A stretch of 64,000 nucleotides of DNA from the NCBI GenBank assembly GCA_000293845.2, contig ALYF01000001.1, positions 17,585-81,584 of the forward strand, in the 5' to 3' direction. Shown piece by piece: positions 9,322-19,085 of the stretch. Each line of letters opens with the position of its first letter. Positions within the stretch are counted from its first letter, which is position 1. The notes below the pieces were generated by a model. It was not told where the DNA came from. It was given only the letters and a program-made list of their open reading frames with translations, and did no database searches. Made by a program: the position numbers and the translations under genes. Origin of the DNA: an alpha proteobacterium IMCC14465. Its GTDB lineage: Bacteria > Pseudomonadota > Alphaproteobacteria > RS24.

Positions 9322-10823
9322 CGGACAAACAACATCCCGCGCGGGCAGATTTTGAAAAAGTCTATAATGACGGGAAAGCCCAGCTTGTTAGTCAAAAGCT
9401 AAGCAGCGATCTTGAAACACCTGTATCGGCTTATTTGAAACTTTGTCAGGATGAGACCTATAGTTTTTTGATGGAGTCCGTTCAGGACGGCGAAATCAGA
9501 GGGCGCTATTCCATGATTGGTTTCGCGCCGGAAATGAGCATCAAAGTAGTCGACGGTACGGCTTATCTTAATGAAGACGCGCTAAATGACCCGACTGCCT
9601 TTAAAGCCCTGCCCGGCAATCCGATTGAGGAATTAAGCGCGCTCTTGCAACAAAATCAGATTGATATGCCAGAGGGCATGCCATCCATGGCGGCGGGCTG
9701 GTTCGGCTATATGGCCTATGACATGGTTCGCTATATGGAGACTTTGCCCTCGCAAAACCCGGATATACTTGGCCTGCCGGAAAGCATTTTCATCCGCCCA
9801 TCTATTGTCGTCGTATTTGATGATGCGACAGACACTATGCAAATCGTAACGCCCGTATATCCGCGCAAAAACATATCTGCCGAGGTGGCCTATGCGCAAG
9901 CCGCGCAAAGACTGAGCAACATATATGACCAGCTTCAGATAGCCCCGCCTCAACAAGATGTTAAAAGCATGTCGTCTTTAGAAGAGCCTAAATCCAATAT
10001 GAGCCGCGCCGCATATTTGGAAATGGTTGAGAAAGTTAAAGACTATATTGTAGCAGGCGATATTTTTCAGGGCGTAGTCAGCCAGCGCTTCAGCACGCCT
10101 TTTTCTCTGCCACCATTTGAGCTGTATCGCTCCTTGCGGCGGGTGAACCCATCGCCCTATTTGTTTTATCTGAAAATGGATGATTTCTCTTTGGTTGGCT
10201 CCAGCCCTGAAGTGCTAGTTGGCCTCACGGGTAAGCAAGTCAATATCCGCCCGATTGCCGGCACACGAAAAATCGGTAAAAACCGCGAAGAAAACGCCCT
10301 AATTGCCGCCGATTTACTCGCTGATGAAAAAGAACGCGCTGAACATTTAATGTTGCTTGATTTGGGCCGCAATGATGTCGGACGGGTCAGCGAAAAAGGC
10401 TCCGTTGAGGTCACAGAAGCATTTTCAATACTCCAGGCCTCGCATGTCATTCACATTATCTCCAATGTTGTCGGGACACTGGCAGAAGATAGCGACTTTA
10501 TTGATGCGCTTATGGCTGGTTTTCCGGCAGGAACAGTCTCTGGTGCGCCAAAAATCAGAGCCATGGAAATCATTGACGAGCTAGAAGCTGAAAAAAGAGG
10601 TGTCTATGCGGGCTGTGTCGGTTATTTTTCAGCTAATGGGGATATGGATACATGCATTACACTCCGGACGGGGATTGTGAAAGACGACAAACTTTACGTT
10701 CAAGCCGGCGCGGGTGTCGTTTATGACTCCGTTCCTGAAATGGAATATGAAGAAACCGTCAATAAAGCGATGGCCCTTTTCAGGGCGGCGGAAGCGGCCA
10801 TTGAACAGAACAGGCCTGATTGA
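9318..10823 (+). CDS. trpE: Anthranilate synthase component I
   Basis: TrpE makes anthranilate from chorismate using ammonia supplied by TrpG, the first committed step of tryptophan synthesis. In the 501-residue protein an N-terminal region holds the SVQDGEIRGRYSMIGF motif and the tryptophan-feedback region. The C-terminal chorismate-binding domain has DIFQGVVSQRF, PSPYLFYL, PIAGTR, LLDLGRNDVGRVS and GTVSGAPKIRAMEII. Length and motifs fit a stand-alone TrpE and not a TrpEG fusion. It overlaps ppiD by 4 bases, so there is no room for its own attenuator leader; trpG follows within 8 bases. Confidence 0.97.
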   Translation: MTDKQHPARADFEKVYNDGKAQLVSQKLSSDLETPVSAYLKLCQDETYSFLMESVQDGEIRGRYSMIGFAPEMSIKVVDGTAYLNEDALNDPTAFKALPGNPIEELSALLQQNQIDMPEGMPSMAAGWFGYMAYDMVRYMETLPSQNPDILGLPESIFIRPSIVVVFDDATDTMQIVTPVYPRKNISAEVAYAQAAQRLSNIYDQLQIAPPQQDVKSMSSLEEPKSNMSRAAYLEMVEKVKDYIVAGDIFQGVVSQRFSTPFSLPPFELYRSLRRVNPSPYLFYLKMDDFSLVGSSPEVLVGLTGKQVNIRPIAGTRKIGKNREENALIAADLLADEKERAEHLMLLDLGRNDVGRVSEKGSVEVTEAFSILQASHVIHIISNVVGTLAEDSDFIDALMAGFPAGTVSGAPKIRAMEIIDELEAEKRGVYAGCVGYFSANGDMDTCITLRTGIVKDDKLYVQAGAGVVYDSVPEMEYEETVNKAMALFRAAEAAIEQNRPD

Positions 10824-10831
10824 TTAGAAAA

Positions 10832-11464
10832 ATGATATTACTCATTGATAACTATGACAGTTTTACATTTAATATTGTTCATTTCCTGAGTGATTTGGGC
10901 ATGGATACCCATGTCGTGCGTAATGATAAAATCACACCTCAAGAGGCGCTTGATATGTCGCCTGACGCCATTGTTATCTCACCTGGCCCTTGCACCCCGA
11001 ATGAAGCGGGTATTTGCCTTGCCCTCATAAAAGCAGCCGCAGAGGCTGATAAACCTGTGCCGGTATTTGGCATTTGTTTGGGGCATCAATCCATTGGTCA
11101 AGCATTTGGGGGAGACGTTATCTCCTGTCACGAGATTAAGCACGGCAAGCTCAGCAAGATTACACATGATGGAAAAGGCTTGTTTGAAGGTCTACCCAAT
11201 CCGTTAAATGTGACGCGTTATCATTCGCTGGTCGTATCACCCGACAATCTGCCGGATTGCCTTGAGATCACAGCGCAAACAGATGATGGGATTATTATGG
11301 GCATATCTCATAAAACCCTGCCTATTCACAGCGTTCAATTTCATCCAGAAAGCATTGCAACGCAACAGGGGCACGACTTATTAGCGAATTTCCTGACCGC
11401 GGCTGGATGCACCCCTTCTGCACCGCCACCTGCCCATAATCTTGAATTGGAAAATCTCTCATGA
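10832..11464 (+). CDS. trpG: Anthranilate synthase component II (glutamine amidotransferase)
   Basis: TrpG is the glutaminase partner of TrpE. The 210-residue class I amidotransferase has LLIDNYDSFTFNIVHFL at its N-terminus, SPGPCTPNEAG, the nucleophile cysteine in FGICLGHQSIGQAFGG, and the His-Glu pair in SVQFHPESI. The ATG at 10832 gives the standard N-terminus; a TTG at 10820 inside trpE would add four atypical residues. No PabA-specific feature can be told by eye, so it may also serve folate synthesis if no separate pabA exists. It overlaps trpD by 4 bases. Confidence 0.95.
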   Translation: MILLIDNYDSFTFNIVHFLSDLGMDTHVVRNDKITPQEALDMSPDAIVISPGPCTPNEAGICLALIKAAAEADKPVPVFGICLGHQSIGQAFGGDVISCHEIKHGKLSKITHDGKGLFEGLPNPLNVTRYHSLVVSPDNLPDCLEITAQTDDGIIMGISHKTLPIHSVQFHPESIATQQGHDLLANFLTAAGCTPSAPPPAHNLELENLS

Positions 11465-12498
11465 GCGATACCGATACAATGAAACCCTTTATGTCCATTC
11501 TGGCCTCCGGTAAAAGCCTTACCAAAGCCGAAGCGGGAGACGCCTTCAAAACCATCTTAAGCGGGGCGGCAACACCCGGACAAATCGGAGCGTTTTTGAT
11601 GGCATTAAGCCAGCGCGGCGAAACACTTGATGAATTGCTGGCAGGGGCTGAACTCATGCGCGAGCTCGTCGTGAGCGTGGATGCGCCAGAGAATGCTATC
11701 GACACATGCGGCACGGGCGGCGATGCGGGTAGCGCAGGTGGTGGGACATATAACATCTCAACTGCTGTCGCATTTGTTCTGGCAGGATGCGGTGTTCCCG
11801 TCGCCAAGCACGGCAATCGTTCGCTTAGTTCAAAATCTGGATCATCAGAAGTATTGGAGCAAATGGGCGTGAATCTCGCGCTCAGCCCAGAACGCATCAG
11901 CACTTGCATTCATGAAGCCGGTATGGGCTTTATGTTCGCCCCGGCGCATCACAGTGCCATGAAACATGTTGGCCCCGTCCGCGCAGAGCTGGGGATACGC
12001 ACGATTTTTAATCTGCTCGGCCCGATGTCCAATCCGGCGGCGGCAAAATATCAACTCATGGGTGTGTTTGATAATAAATGGCTCACCCCATTGGCAGAAA
12101 CCCTCAAAGGACTTGGCTCCCAAAAAGCATGGGTCGTTCACGGCTCTGACGGGCTGGACGAGATAACCACCACAGGGCCCACTTCGGTTGCAGCACTGGA
12201 GAATGGCGAGGTACACCGCTTTGAAGTATCACCGGAGGACGCCAAGCTCCCAATCGCCATGCCGGAAGACTTGCGTGGCGGCACGCCAGAGGAAAACGCA
12301 ACCGCTATGAAGTCCCTCCTTGCAGGTAAACAATCAGCCTATCGGGACATTGTGGTGCTGAACAGCGCGGCTGGGCTAATTGTTGCCGGTCAAGCCGATA
12401 ATCTTGAAAGCGGGGCGCGCATGGCAGAACAAGCCATTGACGCCGGCAAGGCACAAAACGCGCTCGACAAACTCGTCGAGATTTCGCAACAGGGCTAA
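11461..12498 (+). CDS. trpD: Anthranilate phosphoribosyltransferase
   Basis: TrpD transfers the phosphoribosyl group of PRPP to anthranilate. The 345-residue protein has the PRPP-binding signature [20 protein letters not shown] and the following [20 protein letters not shown], then [18 protein letters not shown] and [13 protein letters not shown], all diagnostic. Length is normal. It overlaps the end of trpG by 4 bases (ATGA), and trpC starts 2 bases after its stop, so trpE-G-D-C form one operon. In many alphaproteobacteria this set is followed by moaC-moeA, which are missing here. Confidence 0.97.
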   Translation: MSDTDTMKPFMSILASGKSLTKAEAGDAFKTILSGAATPGQIGAFLMALSQRGETLDELLAGAELMRELVVSVDAPENAIDTCGTGGDAGSAGGGTYNISTAVAFVLAGCGVPVAKHGNRSLSSKSGSSEVLEQMGVNLALSPERISTCIHEAGMGFMFAPAHHSAMKHVGPVRAELGIRTIFNLLGPMSNPAAAKYQLMGVFDNKWLTPLAETLKGLGSQKAWVVHGSDGLDEITTTGPTSVAALENGEVHRFEVSPEDAKLPIAMPEDLRGGTPEENATAMKSLLAGKQSAYRDIVVLNSAAGLIVAGQADNLESGARMAEQAIDAGKAQNALDKLVEISQQG

Positions 12499-12499
12499 C

Positions 12500-13288
12500 A
12501 TGACTGATATTCTGCAAAAAATTTCTGATTATAAAAAACTGGAAATTGCAGCCGCAAAATCTGCATTACCTCTTGATGCGCTGACCACCAAAGCAGAAGC
12601 CGCCGACAATGTGCGCGGCTTTGAAGCCGCCTTACGCGCGAAACGCAGTCAGGGTAAAACAGGACTGATAGCCGAAATTAAAAAAGCCAGCCCATCCAAA
12701 GGTCTTATCCGTGAGGATTTTAACCCACCCCTTCTCGCGCAAGCTTATGAAGAAGGTGGCGCGGCTTGTCTGTCGGTTCTGACAGACACACCAAGCTTTC
12801 AAGGCGCGCCAGAATTTTTGGGTCAGGCGCGCAATGCTTGCGCCCTGCCCGTCTTACGCAAGGACTTTATGTTCGACACCTATCAGGTCGCTGAGGCGCG
12901 CGCATGGGGTGGCGATTGCATCCTTATCATCATGGCAGCTGTGACAGATGCCGAAGCGCGTGATCTGCAAGTCGCCGCTCACGATTGGAAAATGGATGTG
13001 CTGTTTGAGGTCCATGATGAGGCCGAGCTCACCCGCGCCCTCGCCCTTAATCCGACCATGTTGGGAATTAACAACCGTAATCTGAGAGATTTTTCGGTCA
13101 GCCTGGATACCACCTTTCAACTTTGTGCGGCGGTGCCGGATGACTGTCTGGTTGTGAGCGAAAGTGGGATTTATACCCCCCAAGACGTGCACCTGCTCGC
13201 CTCGGCTGACGTCACGACCATACTGGTCGGCGAGAGCTTAATGCGCCAACAAAATCTTAGTGACGCGACAAAAACACTTCTTTCTTAA
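12500..13288 (+). CDS. trpC: Indole-3-glycerol phosphate synthase
   Basis: TrpC closes the indole ring of indole-3-glycerol phosphate. The 262-residue TIM-barrel protein has [19 protein letters not shown] near residues 54-72, [27 protein letters not shown] with the catalytic lysine, [20 protein letters not shown] and VSESGI. It is monofunctional, with no TrpF domain. The start is the ATG just after the trpD stop; longer in-frame starts lie inside trpD. It is the last gene of the block before the lexA promoter region. trpF, trpB and trpA are not in the window. Confidence 0.97.
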   Translation: MTDILQKISDYKKLEIAAAKSALPLDALTTKAEAADNVRGFEAALRAKRSQGKTGLIAEIKKASPSKGLIREDFNPPLLAQAYEEGGAACLSVLTDTPSFQGAPEFLGQARNACALPVLRKDFMFDTYQVAEARAWGGDCILIIMAAVTDAEARDLQVAAHDWKMDVLFEVHDEAELTRALALNPTMLGINNRNLRDFSVSLDTTFQLCAAVPDDCLVVSESGIYTPQDVHLLASADVTTILVGESLMRQQNLSDATKTLLS

Positions 13289-13297
13289 AATTCGTGC

Positions 13298-13327
13298 TTG
13301 ACAGATTCGCATGAACCAAACTAGAAC
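13298..13327 (+). promoter_or_regulatory. lexA promoter with a LexA (SOS) box
   Basis: The direct repeat GAAC-CAAACTA-GAAC at 13313-13327 is an exact match to the alphaproteobacterial LexA operator (GTTC-N7-GTTC on the other strand). TTGACA at 13298-13303 is a perfect -35 box, and TAGAAC at 13322-13327, 18 bases later, is a plausible -10 that overlaps the second half-site. Bound LexA would block RNA polymerase, giving the usual autoregulation of lexA. Confidence 0.85.
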
Positions 13328-13402
13328 ATTCATGTTGATGTTTTGTTCTGTTTGCTGGTGATGTTCACTGCTTTGACGGATTTTGCATTTAAGGAGCTGA
13401 TT

Positions 13403-14083
13403 ATGCTTACCAATAAACAACATGAATTGCTTATGTTTATTAGTGAACGCCTCAAAGAGAAAGGCGTTGCGCCTTCTTTTGACGAAATGAAGGAAGCCCT
13501 GAATCTGCGCTCCAAATCCGGCATTCACAGACTAATCACAGCATTGGAAGAGCGCGGTTTTATCCGCAGACTCGCGCACCGTGCCCGTGCTCTCGAAATT
13601 ATTAAAATGCCGGATGCCGCATCTCCGAGTCTGGCAATCTCCAATCATACCCCTGCTCCAATGCCAGCTTCTATGGATGTTGACGCCTCCAATGACAATA
13701 ATTCCGTCAGCCTATGCGTCATGGGTCGGATTGCGGCAGGCACGCCAATCGAGGCCATTCAAGAAGAAACACATCGCATCAGCGTCCCCCTCGAAATTAT
13801 GCGCAGTGGTGAGCATTACGCGCTCGAAGTTAATGGCGACTCCATGATTGATGCCGGTATTCTTGACGGTGACACGGCGATTATTCAACGCAGTGACTCA
13901 GCGGAAAGCGGAGACATTGTGGTGGCGCTGGTTGAGGAGCATGAAGCAACGCTTAAAAGATTGCGCCGCAAAGGTGATATGATTGCTCTGGAAGCCGCAA
14001 ACCCTGCCTATGAAACCCGCTTGTTCAAATCCAATCAAGTGCGCGTTCAAGGTCGGCTTGTCGGTATCATCCGTAAATATTAA
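13403..14083 (+). CDS. lexA: SOS repressor LexA
   Basis: LexA represses DNA-damage genes and cleaves itself when RecA is activated. The 226-residue protein has an N-terminal winged helix ([16 protein letters not shown], then the [18 protein letters not shown] recognition region), an alphaproteobacterial-type variable linker, the Ala-Gly cleavage site in [11 protein letters not shown] near residue 110, the catalytic serine in NGDSMIDAG near residue 146 and the lysine in [11 protein letters not shown] near 183. AAGGAG lies 6 bases before the ATG at 13403; a longer frame begins upstream inside the promoter. Its own SOS box lies 75-90 bases upstream. The end is 3 bases from the end of the convergent comEC. 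Confidence 0.97.
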   Translation: MLTNKQHELLMFISERLKEKGVAPSFDEMKEALNLRSKSGIHRLITALEERGFIRRLAHRARALEIIKMPDAASPSLAISNHTPAPMPASMDVDASNDNNSVSLCVMGRIAAGTPIEAIQEETHRISVPLEIMRSGEHYALEVNGDSMIDAGILDGDTAIIQRSDSAESGDIVVALVEEHEATLKRLRRKGDMIALEAANPAYETRLFKSNQVRVQGRLVGIIRKY

Positions 14084-14086
14084 GGC

Positions 14087-16150
14087 TTAATCCAGCCATA
14101 TTCTTTTGTTGGTTTTGCGCCCACCTGCAAAATGGATTGGCGCCTCGTCACCAGTATTAAAATCATAAAATAATGTCTCCCCCGGCTTTGACATTTTGTG
14201 GTGGAACACCACAGGACAAGCAAACGTCTTTTTGCTTGCTGTCGCCAAAAGAACAATATCCGCCTTGGTACAAGCCTCAGCCATGCCTGATGTTTTATAA
14301 ATAACAGCCAGCTTCTTGTCTTTTAGAGGCAAATAACAAACAGGCCGATCGCAAATCTTTTGTACATCTCTGGCCTTGCGGTCATCACCGTCACTTAGCA
14401 ACCAGCGTGATGGCACAAAACTATTTTTTGTTTTGGACATAATCGCGAGTGAACCGTCCAATTGTCGCGCTGCTACATGACTGGCATTCCCATTAATTAT
14501 CAAATCCGGCTTCTTGCCCTGCCCCATTAAGAGCGTTGCCAGCAGAAGCACCGGCCATGCAGCATATCGTAATTTGCTTTTAACAAAACACAGCCAAATC
14601 AAGCCAATACCAAAAAGCGGTAAGGCAATCTTAGGCGAAGCCGCAATATAGGTTACCGGAGATGGAAGCGTGAGACACCAATTTGCTGCCAGAAGTGTCT
14701 GCTCAATCCCCCACTGCATAATCATAAGTGGTATTTTTTCAGCACCAAATGGCATGGCAATAAGAGCCGCCATAGCCGCAGGCATAATCACCACGCCCAA
14801 TATTGGCATAGCCAAAAGATTGGCGTGCAGACCATAGATGCCAATAAGGTTGAAATGGATAATCCCGACATAACCCGTTGTTAAACCCGCAATAATGCTG
14901 GTCATAAACAGAGCGATAAAATATAGACAAATAAGCCGTAGGTTTTTCTCGACGGCCCCAATCTTACGTTTCGGCCATGGCATTAACCGGCCTCTTCCAT
15001 AGACTTCATAAAAAGCCACAAGCGCCACCACAGCCGAAAATGACATTTGAAAACTTGCCTGCATCACAGATTGCGGGTCGATAAGCAAAACCCCTAAAGC
15101 GGCAAGCGCCACATTGCGCATGGTCAGTGCCGCACGCCCCAAAATAATAGCGAGAAACACCAGAGACATCATCATGAAAGCGCGCTGTGTCGCCACCATT
15201 CCACCTGAGATAAACAGATAAAAAAGCCCAAATGACCACGCAACAATAACCCGGGCAATGCGCGTATTATGGGATTGTACCAGCACCGGAAAAAAGGCCA
15301 GCAAGAGCCCCAACAAGGCGTAGATAGTTCCCGCAAACATCGCCATATGCATGCCGGAAATTGCCAGCATATGCGCAAGCCCGGTATGACGCAGCGTTTC
15401 CCTATCGGCGGGTTTAATCTGCCCGCGCACACCTGTAATCAATGCTGCCGCAATACCACCTGCCGAAGGTGACATGCCAGATGTGATGCGGTCAGATAAA
15501 GCCAATCTTTTTTGGGCGAGCCAAAATGAAAAACGCTCCCGAAACGAAACATCACGATCCGATTTATCTATATTCCCGCACGTAATAGATTTAAATTCTC
15601 TAACGAAACCAACCGCACCTTCTTGGCGAAAATGCGCCACAAAGCGCGGCTCATATCCTGCGGGCCAGATAGCGAATTCCCCCGGCCTGAGTTGCAGACG
15701 AACAGAAACCTCACAACCAGGCGCTGTGTTTTCCATATGAGCATGTGTGCCATAAACCCTGACACGGTGCGGGCGGTAACGCGGATGAATTTTCTCAGCC
15801 TGCAAAACCTTCAAGATAAACAAGCTGCCATTCACACGTTTTTCTTGCCATTCAATCCGCGCTTCAATATCGGCTGTAACAGGATATTTCAAAAACGGGC
15901 TATCAGCGCGAAGTGTGGTGAATTGGGCAAACAGAAAACCGATTGCCGCAATCATCAGCGTTAAGCCAATATATCGAAATCTTTGATTAGGCTGACGCAC
16001 ACTTATTATCAGACCCAATCCGAGCAAAAGAAGAAAGGGAATTGCAGAGGGTTCAAAAGGCAGGCTGAAATAAGTGATTATACCCAAGGAGAAAATCACC
16101 GGTGTCCATAAAAAGAACTGCCCTTTAAAACCATCATAAAAAAGGGACAT
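14087..16150 (-). CDS. comEC: ComEC/Rec2 family membrane protein
   Basis: ComEC proteins form the inner-membrane channel that takes up single-stranded DNA during natural transformation. The 687-residue protein begins with several hydrophobic segments and a soluble DUF4131-like region, then has the competence domain with HTGLAHMLAISGMHMAMFAG, AFMMMSLVFLAI and many membrane helices. The C-terminal part (after about residue 540) is soluble but lacks a recognisable metallo-beta-lactamase motif such as HxHxDH. Its place between lexA and gltX is common in alphaproteobacteria. Uptake of DNA cannot be inferred without the other com genes, none of which is seen here. Confidence 0.88.
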   Translation of the reverse strand: MSLFYDGFKGQFFLWTPVIFSLGIITYFSLPFEPSAIPFLLLLGLGLIISVRQPNQRFRYIGLTLMIAAIGFLFAQFTTLRADSPFLKYPVTADIEARIEWQEKRVNGSLFILKVLQAEKIHPRYRPHRVRVYGTHAHMENTAPGCEVSVRLQLRPGEFAIWPAGYEPRFVAHFRQEGAVGFVREFKSITCGNIDKSDRDVSFRERFSFWLAQKRLALSDRITSGMSPSAGGIAAALITGVRGQIKPADRETLRHTGLAHMLAISGMHMAMFAGTIYALLGLLLAFFPVLVQSHNTRIARVIVAWSFGLFYLFISGGMVATQRAFMMMSLVFLAIILGRAALTMRNVALAALGVLLIDPQSVMQASFQMSFSAVVALVAFYEVYGRGRLMPWPKRKIGAVEKNLRLICLYFIALFMTSIIAGLTTGYVGIIHFNLIGIYGLHANLLAMPILGVVIMPAAMAALIAMPFGAEKIPLMIMQWGIEQTLLAANWCLTLPSPVTYIAASPKIALPLFGIGLIWLCFVKSKLRYAAWPVLLLATLLMGQGKKPDLIINGNASHVAARQLDGSLAIMSKTKNSFVPSRWLLSDGDDRKARDVQKICDRPVCYLPLKDKKLAVIYKTSGMAEACTKADIVLLATASKKTFACPVVFHHKMSKPGETLFYDFNTGDEAPIHFAGGRKTNKRIWLD

Positions 16151-16308
16151 CAGCGTATTATTATTTGTTTTGATGACTGACGAACTCCTTGCGCTATGAT
16201 ATGAACGCAGAATTAACGAACTGGTACGTTACTGTTCTGAAGAGTTTCTACTATTAGAGATGACGTCACCAGCAACTAAGGCGAGTATTCAGGAGAACTA
16301 CAATCAAA
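16151..16308. other. Divergent comEC/gltX regulatory gap
   Basis: The gap must carry promoters for comEC (minus) and gltX (plus). A TATGAT hexamer at 16195-16200 is a possible gltX -10 box, with TTGATG at 16170-16175 as a poorly spaced -35 (19 bases). AGGAGAAC lies shortly before the gltX ATG. GTTC-N7-TTTC at 16234-16248 only partly resembles a LexA box and is not called. Confidence 0.3.
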
Positions 16309-17703
16309 ATGACCAGCTCTGAGACCCATATCATCACTCGATTTGCCCCCTCGCCGACTGGCTATCTACATATTGGCGGCGCACGTACGGCATTGTTCAG
16401 CTGGGCTTTTGCGCGCAAGCATCAAGGAACTTTTCTGCTCCGTATCGAAGATACGGATAGAGAGCGCTCAACCGATGATGCCATCCAAGCCATTCTTGAC
16501 GGGCTGGATTGGCTTGAGCTAACGCCGGATGCCCCGCCCATTTTTCAACATCAAAATATTGAGCGCCATTGTGAGATTGTGAACCAGATGCTGGCTTCAG
16601 GCATCGCCTATAAATGCACTTGTACCAAAGAAGCACTGGACGACATGCGTGAAAAAGCCAAAGCAGGGGGTAAACCTATACGTTATGACGGCACATGCCG
16701 GAACAAAGAAACTGTGTCGGGTGATTTGCCTTTTACAGTTAGGTTCAAAGCACCACTTGAAGGCTTCACCCTATTAACAGATCTTGTGCAGGGTGACGTC
16801 CGCGTTGAAAACAATCAACTTGATGACCTTATTCTGCTGCGCTCGGACGGCACGCCAACCTATAATCTTTCAGTGGTGGTAGATGATCATGATATGAACA
16901 TCACCCATGTTATTCGCGGTGATGACCATCTGACTAATGCAGTGCGGCAAAGCCAAATATTTGATGCGCTGTCATGGGCCCGCCCGGCCTATGCGCATAT
17001 TCCGCTTATCCACGGGTCTGATGGGGCAAAGCTTTCCAAACGCCACGGCGCGCTGGGTGTCGAGGCCTACAAAGATATGGGTTTTCTGCCCGAGGCGATG
17101 CGTAACTATCTAGCACGGCTCGGCTGGAGCCATGGCGATGATGAACTGTTTTCAACAGCAGAACTTGTCGACTGGTTTGATATTAGCGGGATTGGCAAAT
17201 CTCCAGCTCGGCTGGATATGGAAAAAATGCACGCCACCAATATTCATCATATTCAACAGGGCGATGAGGATGTGCTAGCGGATATCATTATGGATAAGCT
17301 TGCTCTTCCACTAACCGATAAAGAAAAGCTTTTGACGGCTTTGCCGCTGATGAAGAAAACCGCCAAAAGTCTGGATAATCTTGCCGATAATCTTCGGTTT
17401 TTATTCCTGACACGTCCCGTGCAACTGAATGAAAAAGCAGTTCAAAGCCTGACAGATGAGAAAATGGACAATGTTCGAAAAATCTTTCCCGCGCTACAAA
17501 ATCTCGACATATGGGACGAAGATGGCATTGCTGGTTTATTTGGTCAATTTATGGAAGAAAATGATGTGAAAATGGGGCAATTCGGCCCTGCCATGCGTAA
17601 CATGCTCACAGGCGCAGGATCACCTCTAGGGGTCTATGATCTTCTGCTTTTACTCGGTAAGGACGAAAGCCTGGCAAGGTTGGAAGATATCCTTACAAAA
17701 TAA
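16309..17703 (+). CDS. gltX: Glutamate-tRNA ligase
   Basis: GltX charges tRNA-Glu, and in many alphaproteobacteria also tRNA-Gln, which is later amidated by GatCAB. The 464-residue class I synthetase has the nucleotide-binding HIGG at residues 21-24 (APSPTGYLHIGGARTALF), LLRIEDTD, VIRGDDHLTNAVRQ and the KLSKRHG loop near residue 240. An all-helical anticodon-binding region makes up the rest. A good AGGAGA ribosome site precedes the ATG. It lies between comEC and gltA. Confidence 0.96.
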   Translation: MTSSETHIITRFAPSPTGYLHIGGARTALFSWAFARKHQGTFLLRIEDTDRERSTDDAIQAILDGLDWLELTPDAPPIFQHQNIERHCEIVNQMLASGIAYKCTCTKEALDDMREKAKAGGKPIRYDGTCRNKETVSGDLPFTVRFKAPLEGFTLLTDLVQGDVRVENNQLDDLILLRSDGTPTYNLSVVVDDHDMNITHVIRGDDHLTNAVRQSQIFDALSWARPAYAHIPLIHGSDGAKLSKRHGALGVEAYKDMGFLPEAMRNYLARLGWSHGDDELFSTAELVDWFDISGIGKSPARLDMEKMHATNIHHIQQGDEDVLADIIMDKLALPLTDKEKLLTALPLMKKTAKSLDNLADNLRFLFLTRPVQLNEKAVQSLTDEKMDNVRKIFPALQNLDIWDEDGIAGLFGQFMEENDVKMGQFGPAMRNMLTGAGSPLGVYDLLLLLGKDESLARLEDILTK

Positions 17704-17783
17704 AGAAAAAACGCCTCTCCCTATGGTATTTTTGCTTCAGTTTAATTATATTGCCCACAATCACTCACGCTTAAGGAGTTCAA

Positions 17784-19085
17784 ATGAGCGAGTCTAAAGA
17801 TGCGCCAGCCGCCAAGCTTGAATCTAATGGAAATGACTACAACCTTGACATCCATGACGGGAGCATAGGCCCCAGCGTTATTGACGTTTCAGGCTTATAT
17901 GGCTCATCTGGTCAATTTACTTATGACCCCGGCTTCACCTCTACGGCGAGTTGTAAATCTTCCATTACCTATATTGATGGCGAGGAAGGTACGCTTCTGC
18001 ATCGCGGATACCCGATTGAGCAATTGGCTGAAAAAGGTAATTTTATTGAAACCTGCTATTTGCTGATGCATGGCGAATTGCCGAATAGTGCCGAATTGCT
18101 GGAGTTTGAGCAAGCCATAACCATGCACACTATGGTTCATGAGCAGCTACAGAAATTTTATTCAGGCTTTAGACGCGACGCCCACCCAATGGCCATTATG
18201 GTGGGTGTGGTTGGCGCGCTCTCCGCTTTCTATCATGACAGCACTGATATTAATGACCCTGAACAACGCAAAATTGCCAGTCGGCGTCTGATTGCCAAAA
18301 TCCCAACAATCGCGGCTATGGCTTATAAATACCATATTGGTCAGCCCTTTGCATATCCGCAAAATAATCTCAGCTACGCGGCTAACTTCCTGCATATGTG
18401 CTTCTCTGTGCCAAGTGAACAAAGAGAAGTGAACCCTATTCTCGCGCGCGCAATGGACAGAATTTTCATTTTGCACGCCGACCATGAGCAAAATGCGTCC
18501 ACTTCGACTGTCCGCCTCGCAGGGTCATCTGGTGCCAATCCGTTTGCTTGTATTGCTGCCGGCATTGCTTGCCTATGGGGACCAGCACATGGCGGAGCCA
18601 ATGAAGCTGCATTGGATATGCTCGCCGAGATTGGTTCTGTTGACCGCATTCCTGAATTTGTCAAACGCGCCAAGGATAAGAACGATCCGTTCCGTCTGAT
18701 GGGTTTTGGTCATCGGGTTTATAAAAATTACGATCCGCGCGCACGCGTCATGCACAAAACCTGTCACGAGGTTTTAGGCGAGCTTGGCATTAAAGACGAC
18801 CCACTACTGGACGTCGCAATGGAACTCGAACGCATCGCGCTCAGCGATGATTATTTTATCGAGAAAAAACTCTATCCGAATATCGATTTTTATTCCGGCA
18901 TCACCTTGAAAGCGATGGGCTTCCCAACAACCATGTTTACTGTGTTGTTTGCCCTTGCCAGAACAGTCGGTTGGGTATCCCAGTGGAATGAGATGATTGA
19001 AGACCCAAGCCAGCGAATAGGGCGTCCACGCCAACTCTATATCGGCGCAACACAACGCGACTATGTCCCCGTTGAGAAACGCTAA
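17784..19085 (+). CDS. gltA: Citrate synthase
   Basis: GltA condenses oxaloacetate and acetyl-CoA into citrate. The 433-residue protein is the long, hexameric type II form of gram-negative bacteria. The N-terminal beta domain has [19 protein letters not shown], and catalytic residues lie in [12 protein letters not shown] (about 268), [14 protein letters not shown] (about 307) and the aspartate of IDFYSGI (about 368). AAGGAG lies 6 bases before the ATG. Its TAA directly abuts the stop of the convergent lpxB, leaving no space for a terminator. Confidence 0.98.
   Translation: MSESKDAPAAKLESNGNDYNLDIHDGSIGPSVIDVSGLYGSSGQFTYDPGFTSTASCKSSITYIDGEEGTLLHRGYPIEQLAEKGNFIETCYLLMHGELPNSAELLEFEQAITMHTMVHEQLQKFYSGFRRDAHPMAIMVGVVGALSAFYHDSTDINDPEQRKIASRRLIAKIPTIAAMAYKYHIGQPFAYPQNNLSYAANFLHMCFSVPSEQREVNPILARAMDRIFILHADHEQNASTSTVRLAGSSGANPFACIAAGIACLWGPAHGGANEAALDMLAEIGSVDRIPEFVKRAKDKNDPFRLMGFGHRVYKNYDPRARVMHKTCHEVLGELGIKDDPLLDVAMELERIALSDDYFIEKKLYPNIDFYSGITLKAMGFPTTMFTVLFALARTVGWVSQWNEMIEDPSQRIGRPRQLYIGATQRDYVPVEKR

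Noticed and set aside
9318..9400. A tryptophan attenuator before trpE
   Set aside because: trpE overlaps ppiD, there is no leader region, and no Trp-rich peptide or terminator stem is visible.
16234..16248. GTTC-N7-TTTC before gltX as a LexA box
   Set aside because: The second half-site does not match, and gltX and comEC are not known SOS genes.
16201..16257. 18-codon frame upstream of gltX (MNAELTNWYV...)
   Set aside because: It begins right after a -10-like TATGAT, has no ribosome site, and has no codon pattern of an attenuator leader.
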